Shown in pieces: positions 11,341-21,712 of a stretch of 64,000 bases of DNA. Source of the stretch: Larix kaempferi (Eukaryota; Streptophyta; Pinopsida; Pinales; Pinaceae). The stretch's first letter is position 1. Every line of letters begins with the position of its first letter. The stretch covers positions 43,518,501-43,582,500 of the forward strand of contig BSBM01000486.1 in the NCBI GenBank assembly GCA_027924585.1, read 5' to 3'. The notes beneath the pieces were generated by a model, which was not told the origin of the DNA, searched no databases, and saw only the letters and a program-made list of their open reading frames with translations. The translations under genes were made by a program, and so were the position numbers.

Positions 11341-12637
11341 ATTTAAGGTTGACGTTGCTGATGACTATTTTGATGACATCCTCCAGTTTCTGACAATGGG
11401 TACTACACTAGATGAGTTCACCACTAGTCAGAAGAAGCAATTGGTAGTCAAGGCTGCAGACTTCCAGCTAATCGCAAGAGAGTTGTATAAAATGGGCATT
11501 GATGAGATATTACGCAGATGTGTCTTGCGGCATGAGCAAGCACCGATACTAGCTGAAGCACATGGAGGAGTAGCAGGAGGACACTATGGCGCCCGAGTGA
11601 TGGATAGGAAGGTGTTGCATGCGGGGCTGTGGTGGCCTACACTACATAATGATGTGACAGACTATGCGTGGTCCTGCGATGTCTGTCAGCGAACTGGAAA
11701 ACCATACAGGCACGATGAGATGCTATTAATGCCTCAAATAACATTGCAACCATTTGACAAATGGGCCGTGGATTTTGTAGGATAGATCAATCCACTAGGG
11801 AAATGCACGGGTGCGCGGTATATCATCATGGCGACAGAGTATTTGACGCGATGGGCCGAGGAGGCACCTGTAGTTGATTGTTCCGCGGCTACGGCGACGC
11901 GATTTCTATTTGATAACATTATCACTCGCTTCAGCTGCCCCAAGATATTGCTGAGTGATCAAGGTAGCCACTTTCTTAATTGCACCATCAGCGCATTGAC
12001 GGAGGAGTTGGAGATACAACATAAGAAGAGTACACCCTATCATCCACAGGAGAATGGGACGATGGAGGCCTTTAACAAGGTATTGGAGCATGCGTTGACA
12101 AAGGTTTGCAATGCAAATCGCAACGACTGGGATCTCAAAACCCCAGCAGTGTTGTGGGCCTATCGCACCACATGTAAACGGCTGATCGGACAGACACCAT
12201 TTAAGTTGGTGTATGGACAAGAAGCGATTATGCCAATGGAGTATATTGTTCCGAGTCTACGAATTGCGGCTGTCACATGCATGGATAATGTTGCAGCATT
12301 GAATGACCGTCTGGCACAATTTGTACAGCTGGAATAAGATCGTTTCATCGTTGGGTTCCACCAGGGGGTAGGGAAGGATCGACAGAAGGCATGGCATGAT
12401 CACCACATCAAAAATAAATAGTTTCAGCAGGGCGACTTGGTGTTGTTGTATGACAACACGTTTATGAAACATCCAGGAAAGTTGCAAATGCATTGGCTTG
12501 GTCCCTATCGCATTAGTAGTATTACTTCCGGAGGAGCGGTTCAGTTGCAGCAGTTGGACGGGGCAATGCTCCCCACGCTGGTAAATGGTCATAGGTTGAA
12601 TCCCTATCGCACGGGCTTAGAACACCGCGATGCCTGA
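11341..12637 (+). pseudogene. TE1 integrase
   Basis: The N-terminal HHCC zinc domain is readable (LRHEQ, GGHYG, SCDVCQRTGK). The catalytic triad is in order: Asp in WAVDFVG (11771), Asp in LLSDQGSHF (11957), Glu in [10 protein letters not shown] (12065), with exactly 35 residues between the second and third (D,D35E). The C-terminal part contains QGDLVLLYDN and HWLGPYRISSI. Stops occur at 11783 and in the region 12335-12420. Integrase inserts the cDNA into the genome; this copy retains all active-site residues but is truncated by nonsense changes. Confidence 0.92.
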
Positions 12638-13125
12638 GTCGCATCGGGAAAAAAAACAATTAATGAGTTGCAAGATGATTGGTGGCAGGATGTCGCATCA
12701 CCATGGACGAAATGCGGAAGCAGGGAGGATTTTTCCACAAGTTGGGAATGGTCGGAGACACATGGCAGCATAGCGACTGGGTCAAATCAGTAATAAATGC
12801 CAAAAGTTCAGACAGTTAATTAAGGGCGTTGTTTGAATGATGGGCATTAATGGTGGATCTAGCCGATCGATGGACTGGATCGACAGCTAATTTGTGTCAT
12901 TAATACAGGATTTTGGTTGAGTTAATGCCTGATTTTGTGATGATTACGATGGATTTGGTTGGATGCTATAAAAATGGATTGGAGCTGGTCGGAAGGCACC
13001 GAGAATTCAGTTTTTTTTGTAAGATTGTGGCATGCTGCAGAGTATTGTTGTTGGTTTGTGAGTGTTTCTGTGTGTTGGGAGAAGTTGTTGGCACTGTAGA
13101 GTGTTGTTGTTGAGTATAGTGAGGT
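12638..13125 (+). other. TE1 spacer between integrase and the extra ORF
   Basis: About 490 bp after the pol stop. No homology is recognised. An open frame at 12913-13113 is a low-complexity Cys/Val-rich shadow. The stretch could hold signals for expressing the downstream ORF, but nothing specific was seen. Confidence 0.5.
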
Positions 13126-14489
13126 ATGCCAGGTGAGCTGGAGACTATTGAGATCAGTAGTGAAGTCGATTCCCCCTTCATCCTGGCTATTGTTGAAGAA
13201 GAACCTGCGCCAGTCGTCAACCTTGAGGCCGAGGTAGCAACTATGCCGGTGGGAGAATCCGTAATTGCTAAGAAGCGCCGAGGAGGTCAGCACTCGGAGT
13301 CCCCATAGAGTAAGAGGGTGCTTCGGTCCTCCGCTGCGACGGCAGGAGAAGCTCCGGAACAAGTGGGGCAGTCCAGTCGCCCCATTTGTGAGTCTGCCCC
13401 ATGGGCAGGACTCTCCACCGGTGATATCCTTGGGTATATCCGTCCAGTTCAGTCGGATGCCACCCGACACAAGATAAACCCAAAATAGAAGTATGGTGTG
13501 AAGATTCCCACACTCCTGGTTGGAATGGAGTGCTCTGTGAATATTGAATCGACGTTGACGTGCCTGCGCTACGACGATCATGATATGGTGGCCTACCCCG
13601 ACATTGCATCTGCCCCCTATGTGCAGGAGATGCACCTTTCCCCAACACCAACTGTACACGACTGGGCACGAGGATTGAAGCAAGATGGCTTGTTAGGGCT
13701 CATTAATATGCCACATTTCGGGTGACTGGCGGAAGTGAATGCCTGCGTAAAGCAGCTCTTGGCGTGTTTTCATGGTGGGTCATTGTGGCTAGATAGAGAA
13801 GCCCTGGTCACCGTCGACTTAATTTCATCCATAACCGGCTTGCCTAAGAATGGAGTTGATCTGGCGCAGTTCATCCAGGGGAAGGCCAATGACAAGAAGC
13901 GAGCACTGCAGTTGGCCCAGAAATATGGCCTAGAAACGGATGGGCATGGGTATCGCAACAATAGCTGCAATGATCAGGCGATGCTCATGGGCATTAATAT
14001 TATGTCCTGTAAGGTGGTTAGGGATGGTCGACCTAACCAATGAAATTCGGGCATTGTTGCATGCGCTGAGCAATGTGCGGAAGGGGTCCAAATGAATTGG
14101 TCCCTGTACCTCTTGAATCAATTAATGGAGGACGCAACGGCGGTCCAATCAGGAAAGGGTGCCTTTACATACAGTTGGCTATTGCTGTTGATCGCTTTCG
14201 TTGCATGGAAATAGCCTGGCACATGCCAGGGCATGGACTATCCGGTTGCAGCAGAACGACATGGGGTTGATATCAAAATCTATGGTATCTATGGGAGCCC
14301 GAGAGACTCCAGGATTGCATATTGCATTTTTGGCTGTATTGGGAGATGCTTTGTGTCGTGGCAACATAGATCCCGAGAATATCTGGAGAAACTGTCATGC
14401 GGTTCAAACCTGTTATGGCGTTTGCAATTCGGCCGCATACCATACATATCCAAGCCCGCTGTGATCCTGATCGGCAATGGTTGTAGACC
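13126..14489 (+). pseudogene. TE1 extra ORF, N-terminal globular part
   Basis: A frame starting at ATG 13126 (MPGELETIEISSEVDSP) stays in phase to 14043 through stops at 13306, 13486 and 13723. The middle contains FHGGSLWLDREALVTVDLIS followed by SITGLPKNGVD, which resembles the 'putative plant transposon protein' type domain seen in plant TE proteins (a resemblance by eye). It continues with MNWSLYLLNQLMEDA and similar. It is not part of gag-pol. Its role in the element is unknown. Confidence 0.6.
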
Positions 14490-16040
14490 TTGTATAAGGT
14501 GACATCTGCAGATTTGGAGGGTGCTGTGAACGAGTGGCTAGAGGAATGGCGACAACCCATGAGTCCCATCGAGATAGAAGCCGGTGGCCCGCTGTTGAGC
14601 CCAAATGATCGGGTATCGGCACAAGATGAGCAGAGTCACCATGAATCAGGGCACCAATCGACCAAAACAATATTAGATGATAGCGACCGAGAGCTTGAAG
14701 AGACCCACTCGAAAAGCTATCAGGAGCATGCAACGATCAGTGGATTGTCTTTTCCCGTCGAGGCACACTTGGGCCGCCTGGTCACAGCGCTCAATACTGC
14801 ATCCTCTGTGGCAGCGGACAAGATGCCAAGTAAAGCGGATGAAGGATTCCATGCGATCACCACTCGGTTAGAATCCTTGTATGACTTGGTTTCCGGCAGG
14901 GAACCAACGGAAGTAGCAGCATCAACCTTTGACACAATCAGCACTGAGCCGCGGGTCAGAAATGTGGAGATTCCCCCGACTGCGATTATGACCGAAGATG
15001 TGACACTAACCACGTTGTTGCAGCAGCTGCACACAGGGACCATTAATGTGAATGCCTTTCCCACAGAAGGATTAACTACTCTGCAGGCTACTACCAGCGA
15101 GGAAACGACAGACCGACTGCGGCAGATCAATGGTATGTGTGCCCACCTGCAGGCAAGCGAGGCTAATGCGTAGCTCACCATTGAAGAATTGACTGTCAGG
15201 GCTGCTTCCGCATGGAAGGCAGTGGATGACCTTGAGGTACACATTAAGGAAGAATGAGCGAAGAAGGCCCGCGAAATTGAAGGCCTGAAAAAGGAACAAG
15301 ATTTCCTTATTGCGGAAAAGGCTCGCATGTGGGACGACAATGTCTGGGTTGACCGAGCGATCACAGAAGCTTATCAACATGTCTCGGAGCCCACTGAAGA
15401 GGTAGATGTGCTCCACTGAGTGTAGCGACTGGGGGCTTCTATTCTTCAGTTGCGACAGGAGAATCACGAGTTGAAGGTGCAACTGAAACCGGGTACACCT
15501 CAGGACAAAGTGGATGACCGATGAAGGGCACTTGAGGAAGTTGCCACTCAGATAGAGGAGCTGGAGACACAGGAAACCAGGCTCACGGCTGAAATGGTGC
15601 AATTCTGGGGCCGCATTGTTCAGGACGAGCAGGTTGATCAGCTGACGAAGTACCGGTAGGAAGCGGAGGGACAGTTGGCCATATTAAAAGCTGCAATGCG
15701 CACAATGCCACCAATAGAGCAAGTTGCTAAGTCTCAAGAGCTGAAAGACTTACAACACCGTATCGCTAAGGCGGACGAGCGACAAAAGATATGTGCGGCC
15801 TAGTTAGAAGAGGTCCAAGACACTGGTGGTAAATTTATGATGCAGGCTAGTGAAGCTCTGGAGGCAGTGCAGAAGTGTCGACAGTAGGTCATGGAAAAGC
15901 TTACGGATCACCCATCTGCAGACACCATGGTCGACAGTCAGGCAGTGACTACGAAAGCCAAGGAGCTGGTGCGGATAGTTGAACAGCTGTATGAGGACTT
16001 CAAAGTAAAAACAACGGTGTGTACTATGTCCAGCAGGTGA
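14490..16040 (+). pseudogene. TE1 extra ORF, long coiled-coil part
   Basis: A frame open at 14490-15173 and continuing in phase to about 16040 through roughly eight stops. From about 15090 it is dominated by heptad-like Glu/Lys/Leu sequence (AKKAREIEGLKKEQDF, ILQLRQENHELKVQL, RALEEVATQIEELETQETRL), indicating a long coiled coil. With 13126-14489 it would form a protein of about 950 residues between integrase and the 3' LTR. Some plant Gypsy lineages carry env-like or other extra ORFs in this position; no transmembrane segment is seen here. Confidence 0.6.
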
Positions 16041-16079
16041 CGTGGCTCGAGGGCAAGCCACAAGATTGTGTTGGGGGCT

Positions 16080-16949
16080 TGTTGGCAGGCAGTTTGGTAG
16101 AGTGCTATCGCAGCATCTCCGATGCTGCAACAAGGCAAAAGATGGCACGAATGGTGAGGAGCGAAAGATTAGTGATGTATTTTTGCTCAATTGTACTGCG
16201 GAATGCAGGTTTTGGGTCATTTGGACCACAGATAATGTAATGTTGAGTTAGTTATACCGCAGAATGCGGGTTTTTGGTCAGTTTTGTACCAAGTTAGTTA
16301 GATATTGGGTCACTTGTCCAAATGTCGGTTAGGAAATTGTTAGTAAGTGGACAAGCATTGTAATGGCGGAAGCCTATATATAGATAAGAGTCGTAGGTAT
16401 TGAGGGAATCTAAGATGAGGGGAATCAAGCTAGGTGAAGAGAAGTACTTGTTTTTGGGTTGTTTCTGCGCATCTGTGAGATATTGCCAAGACCTGATCTT
16501 TGAGGAGATATGGTATCTAAGGTTTTGCAGTGATAATATATGATGAAACTGTTCTGGTGCAATTCCTTGGTTCTTTATGTTTATTTATGGTAATGCAATG
16601 TCGCACTTCATGAATAATGCTATTTTTCTTTGATGCAATGTTGATTTACTGTTATTACTACGGTGATAATGAATGCTGCGATTGAATAATGCATTATGAA
16701 CACATGTCAAATGTTTGAGATTCCTGTTTAGTGTTGCAATAGAGTTAGTTCACATAGCCGCAACCCTCATCCTTCCTCCACGGAAATGTGGTTCCGTCTA
16801 CTCTCCCTGGACGCCTCGAGTGAGACCTCATCTGCTCTGCAGGTGTTGCTGGGCGGGATAAAACCTGCCCGTGCCGGTGCCCAGGGAGACTGTGGCATGT
16901 GTTGACAGTGGAGTGGAACCCCTGTCGACTGGAGTCGCATTGGTCAACA
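16080..16949 (+). repeat. TE1 3' LTR
   Basis: 870 bp, same ends as the 5' copy (TGTTG...CAACA). About 55-60 substitutions separate the two by eye (6-7%), with no net length change. Confidence 0.93.
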
Positions 16950-17251
16950 AAATTACATTAAGGAACCTCACAATAAGGAAATATTGCTCTAAGGGCTCAT
17001 TGAGAAGGAGAATCTGAAGAATTATTAGAGTTCTCAGCTTCACTCAATCTTACAAAAATGGGAATGAAATAAGAATCAATATTTTTTCCTTTTTTTCTTA
17101 TTCTTATTCGTTATAGTAACATTTTGAAATTAAATAGATAGAAAAGGGTTACTAACCTGAGGGGACAAAGGGTTTTTTGAAAACAATTCAAGAGGAGACT
17201 TCTAGAAACAATTCTCAACAGTAGGGACAGACTGAAGAGAATGCATAAAGG

Positions 17252-18633
17252 TCATACATGAGTAGTTTCACTAGGAGACTCCTTTTTATCATTAGAAATA
17301 GGCATTGAACTGTTAGGCTCAACAGGTTGTGAATTACTATGCCCTGGATGATAATAATGTTCTAAAACCCCAGCGTTAACAGATCCTTCAATACCAATAG
17401 GGTTCAAAGGATGCTGAAAATACCGAATTGGGGAATTCACAGTTTCGACCCCAATTTTAGGGTTTGAAACCCCCATCAAGTTTAGGTCCTCCAAAAGGTT
17501 TATAGACACAGAATTAAGAGAATTTATCCTGAGATCAAGATATTTTTCTGTAGATAACTAAAATTCCAACTCTTCTTTTGAAATTCCTTCATAAAAAGTA
17601 GAGGGCTCATATTTTACCATGCATGGAGACCCATTAAGAGTGGGATGATTTTAATCTTCAGTCAAAAGGGGAGGAGAGGAGGAAAAATATTGATCAAATC
17701 CAACTAGTGAGCCATGAACTCTTAAATTCTTCCCTTTTTGCAAAATGGGACATCGTGCATTCACATGGCCAGTGTTTCTGCAGAAGAAACACTGAAAAGG
17801 AATATTTCTATATTCCAACTTATGTCGAAAAACTTTGTTCCCCCAAACTATCTGTACCTCTGCTATAAGACCTTTTGAAATATAAAATTCCACCATCATG
17901 GAAGCAATTTTCTTATCAACAACATAAACCATTTGTTTCTCCAGCAGAACAAATTTCCCTAAAAACTTTGTGAGGTCCTCGAACACATTGGAAGTCCACA
18001 ACTCAAAGGGAAATTCCAGCATTAGCGCCCAAAGATTCCTTTTCACCAATTTTTCAGTATCAGTGTTAAATTTTGTGTGCCATCTCTTTAGAACCATGGA
18101 ACCATCTTTAATAAGCCATATTTTTTCCAGAATAGTGGGAATAACCTTCGCTAAAGGGAAAATAAAACAAACCCAACCTTCTGACAGTAGGCTTGTCTTG
18201 GGAGTAAGTCCAAACTCAGGCGTCTATGACTCCACGTTTTGTTAATCCACTCAATAAGCTCCATTCTCGAAACCCTGGTCCCCTCAATCTTCCCAACAAC
18301 AACTCTTCTAGTTAAAATTCTAACCTTATCAAGGTTTACATCATTTCCAAGAACAAACTAGTCCACACCTTCCTTCTCCTTGTAAGTATTCAATCTCCTT
18401 CTGTGTCTAGTAGCAGCACCATATAATTTCTTAAATGTCGACTTCCTAACACTAAAAGTATCCTTAGAAACCTGTTCAAATGAGTGTAACCCCACCACTG
18501 AGCCATTGTTTGGCACCACAAAATCTGCAAAAACCTTGTCCAAACCGCTCAGGGCTTTGAAAATCCTACCACCATCTAACCTCGAGGGATAAGAACAATC
18601 ATAAAAGGGGGAATCAAATGCCTTTAGCGACAT
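17252..18633 (-). pseudogene. LINE ORF1, nucleic-acid-binding protein
   Basis: The N-terminal segment 18358-18633 starts MSLKAFDSPFYDCSYPSRLD. After a shift the frame contains VRILTRRVVVGKIEG and then 17651-18097, which has the DUF4283-like region (LVKRNLWALMLEFPFELW) and a zinc knuckle CFFCRNTGHVNARC with C-X2-C-X4-H-X4-C spacing. The Pro/Asn-rich tail is at 17252-17509. Plant L1 ORF1 proteins bind the element RNA. Several frameshifts make it non-functional. It is the upstream half of the LINE split by TE1. Confidence 0.85.
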
Positions 18634-18943
18634 AATCGGTAGTGACCAATAAAACCCACCTTTCCACTAGCAGGTCACTATCTGATAACAGTAGCAGACA
18701 ACTATACTTCTTATGAGGAAAAAACTGCCAAACCTCTAGTACACCACAATGTCAAATCACAAGAGGACACGACATCCAATAGAATGACAACTTATAAAAG
18801 TCAATAACTAAAAACATAAAACAAACCCTACCACACAAAATCAGAAACAAAAGGTTTCATATAAAAAACCCGGATAATTCGTGCAGCAAAATGATTTATT
18901 CCCACTTTTCACATTATTGGTTGGGCTCAAACTTCCTTCATAA

Positions 18944-19167
18944 TTTTTTTTTCATGTGAAAAACACACCTTCGTGGCTATTCTGAAGGAATCAAGGAAAG
19001 CTAATACATGCACCAAAAATCCCAACAAACTTCCCCACATATCGTAGATGGTAGCTCGAGCAAACCGTTATCCCATCATCCAAGCCCGAAGATGTCTCAA
19101 CGGAATTGAACCCGGGTGGATGGAATGAAATCCATCTATCCCCACCAACGAACCACGTATCCTTGAC
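18944..19167 (-). mobile_element. tRNA-derived SINE with target-site duplication
   Basis: Minus-strand element of about 224 bp. It has an A-box-like TGGTTCGTTGG (one mismatch to consensus) and, some 30-40 bp on, the B box GGTTCAATTCC, the internal RNA polymerase III promoter of tRNA-type SINEs. It ends in nine A residues (T run at 18944-18952 on plus). The flanks TTATGAATGGAGTT (19168-19181) and TTATGAAGGAAGTT (18930-18943) match at 12 of 14 positions, a typical SINE target duplication. A 62-codon minus ORF here is incidental. Confidence 0.75.
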
Positions 19168-19181
19168 AACTCCATTCATAA

Positions 19182-19957
19182 ATTACCAACAAATGAAACC
19201 CTATATGAATACTATTTATATATTTAAGCAAAATAATAAACATATTAATACATTATTAATAAATAATTCAAATCAACTTTGATGCGTGGAAATTGTGTCT
19301 ACCCTAAGGAGTTGACTTCATCTTCTAATATTTGTAATGCTAATGTTTACGTGAGAATGGTTGAACCATTTAATATATTTTCTAATATTATAATTATATT
19401 TTTCATCACTATCATAATTATAAAAAATTAATGTTTAGGTGAGAATGCTTGAATTATTTAATATATTTTCTATTTTTATAATTGTATTTTTCATCATTGA
19501 TTTATAATTATAAAAAAAAGGTTATATAAATTAAACTTTATTAAAAGTAATTATTTAGTTATGATTTTGTTTTTTAATTTATTTAAATTATTATTATTTA
19601 ATTTTAAAAACTATATGAAATAATAAAGTTCCAAAAACATAATTCTAAGTGAGTGAGGTGGAAACTATAATTTACATCACAAAAAAAACATTTAAATTTA
19701 TACAAATTTATCATAAAGAAATATTAAACATGATTTATCTTAAAAATGTATACATCTAAAAACATTGGATCCCTTTTTATATTTTATGAATCTATACTGA
19801 TTGAAGATGTCATTTATTATTTATCTTATCTAACATGGTTTTATACCTTAGGTTTAGAGCATTATTAGACCCCAAAAAATAGCAATATTATTATATTTTT
19901 TAATGTAAAATGAAAAAGAAAAGAAAACCGAGCAAACATACTTTGCATGAATCTTAC
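19182..19957 (-). other. AT-rich intron sequence of YSL
   Basis: Strongly AT-rich and without ORFs. It follows the splice donor of YSL exon 3 on the minus strand. No further YSL exon is seen here or anywhere to the left in this window. Confidence 0.6.
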
Positions 19958-21261
19958 CTTGCTATTTTATGTCCTTTGGGAGTGTGGAAACCATTGATGA
20001 GGACAGCAGTTGCAGTACCACTTGGATATGTTAACTTATTGTCAAGAATCAGTACCTGAAACCAGATCAGAAAAAACCTCATATTCAAATTCAATAACTA
20101 GTGAACTCAGAGAGCAAAATCCTTGTATTGGTTGAGCTATTACCACAGTTATGCCATTTGCTGGAAGGTACTAAGTAAGCACTATTAAAAATATGCATAT
20201 AACCAGTAATCCATTATTACCTTTCTGAGAGGAACCAAAACGAAAATACCACCGAATGTGACGAGAAAAAGGAACCCAATCATCCAGCCAATGCTCGGGT
20301 CCTTTATGGTATTGGGAGTATTCCCTTCAGTGCCAATTCCTGACTGTTCGTAGATCTTCTTACTCATTGCCAGCAGATAGGATCCAAATCCTCCTGATTG
20401 CCATGGGCATCATCATACAGTTTATATCAATAAAGATTATTATACAGTTTATATTAGTCAGAGTTATTGGTGGTCGGTAAATATGGATAGGTCACAAATT
20501 AAGTGACAGAAATAAGTTATCTATGCATTAGCTAAGAGTTATCTATGTATCAGCTACCAGTTACCAATTAAGAGTTATAATTGTTTTTTTCTAATTTAAA
20601 ACCACTACCATAAAATCAATCCAGAGATTACACTTCTCTCAACATAAATATAAATCGACCCCAAATTCTAAAATATAAAAAACTTATCTGGTTAAAAATA
20701 TAATCTAATATCCATACAAAATAATGTTATGAATCAGTGATGTGAGCGTAATTTCATACCGCCATATGCAGTACTATAACAGGCCACAACGCAGGTCTGG
20801 ATAACAACGTTTTCCTGTCTGGTGAACGGCACTTTTAAGAAGCCAGACTTGTCTAATACTTTGCTCCAAGATCTCATACCAACAAACCCCAACAACCCCG
20901 CAGAGATATTCATGGTAGCGGGCAGTCCAGTGGTGAGATTGAGCTTCATCATTATGATACTAAATATGGTTCCTACCAGAAAACTCACCACGATCGCTCT
21001 CAGAGTAATCTGCTCCCGCCATGGAGGCACCTCCTTGTTGTCAAATAACTCCTCTGTACTTAAACTCTCCACCCCATCTTTCCCCGAAGCATCCGCAGTT
21101 TGATCTCTCCCTTCACATTCTCCATTAATTACCTCCACAGCTCTTGCGACAGAGCAAGTACATATCTTGCTTCCTGCCATTGAAAATTCATTAATATCAC
21201 CTTGCAAATGCCGCTTGACGAGGCCCTTTTCATCATCTGTCTCGTGAAGATTGCAATCCAT
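19958..21261 (-). CDS. Yellow stripe-like (YSL) metal-nicotianamine transporter, 5' exons
   Basis: Oligopeptide-transporter (OPT) family protein of the YSL group. These are membrane proteins that move iron and other metals chelated by nicotianamine or phytosiderophores. Exon 1 is 20760-21261 (ATG at 21261, donor GTATGA), exon 2 is 20221-20393, exon 3 is 19958-20055 (donor GTAAGA). Phases 1, 0 and 2 join cleanly into about 257 codons, against roughly 670-720 for full YSLs. Family signatures: [59 protein letters not shown], and [21 protein letters not shown]. An acidic soluble N-terminus precedes the first membrane segment. No stops or bad splice sites are seen. The rest lies left of the window or is lost. 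A TATA-like AATATAAG sits about 190 bp upstream of the ATG. Confidence 0.9.
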
Positions 21262-21503
21262 CTATCTATATATTGTCAAGACTTAGGTCGAATCAGATAA
21301 TTTACGAGCAATTTCTCAAATTGATAAACAATTTTTTCAATGCTCAGAGACTACTTGCAGAAAGAAATGCACGCTTTAAAAAGGTGTGAATAGGAACAGC
21401 CAACGAACTCTGTCCTTTCCACTCTCAAGGGTTCCTTGGTTTCTTTCTTATATTAGTTGTTTATGTCATTTTAATATTAGTGTTACAGTGAAATAGCGGT
21501 CAT

Positions 21504-21712
21504 CTAAGTGGGTTTAATGATTAAGAACATGTGTTATCTGCATGGTTAAATGGGTTCAATGGTTAAGAACATGTGTTATCTGCATGGTTAAGTGGGTTCA
21601 ATGGTTAAGAACATGTGTTATCTGCATGGTTAAGTGGGTCTACTGCTTAAGAACATGTGTTATCTGCATGGTTAAGTGAGTTTAATGGTTCAGAACATGT
21701 GTTATCTGCATG
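21504..21712. repeat. 42-bp minisatellite, five copies, upstream of YSL
   Basis: Five direct copies of a unit containing AAGAACATGTGTTATCTGCA, at an exact 42-bp period (AAGAAC-type starts at 21523, 21565, 21607, 21649 and 21691, the last as CAGAAC). Copies differ at only a few bases. The array ends about 240 bp upstream of the YSL start codon, so it lies in the promoter region. Confidence 0.95.

Larger units (their letters stand above)
4862..16949 (+). mobile_element. TE1: Ty3/Gypsy LTR retrotransposon, degenerate
   Basis: A 12,088-bp element with LTRs of identical length (870 bp) that begin TGTTG and end CAACA. Flanks are AAAAT (4857-4861) and AAATT (16950-16954): a perfect 4-bp or a 4-of-5 target duplication. 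A primer-binding site candidate begins at 5734 (TGGTTCCATTGGCGGGA), reminiscent of TGGCGCC-type tRNA-Asp sites but imperfect. The polypurine tract is weak (TTGGGGGCT before 16080). Internal order is N-terminal ORF, Gag, zinc knuckles, protease, second Gag-like domain, RT-RNase H, integrase, then a 3-kb extra ORF with coiled coils. LTRs differ at roughly 55-60 sites by eye. It inserted into the older LINE. Confidence 0.95.
745..18633 (-). mobile_element. L1-type LINE, decayed, split by TE1
   Basis: Minus-strand non-LTR retrotransposon read from ORF1 (17252-18633) to ORF2 (4856 down to 745). Domain order is ORF1 zinc knuckle, endonuclease, RT, zf-RVT and RNase H, as in plant L1 elements carrying a 3' RNase H. 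A 12.1-kb Ty3/Gypsy element (4862-16949) sits immediately upstream of the ORF2 start. The 5' end lies somewhere between 18634 and 18929; the 3' end is beyond 745. Multiple stops and frameshifts make it inactive. It lies in the same orientation as the YSL gene to its right and probably inside a YSL intron. Confidence 0.85.

Noticed and set aside
18991-19179. 62-codon minus ORF near the YSL intron
   Set aside because: It is almost entirely contained in the SINE, whose tRNA-like boxes explain the sequence.
21504-21712. CRISPR-like array
   Set aside because: The 42-bp units are contiguous with no unique spacers and the genome is eukaryotic; it is a minisatellite.
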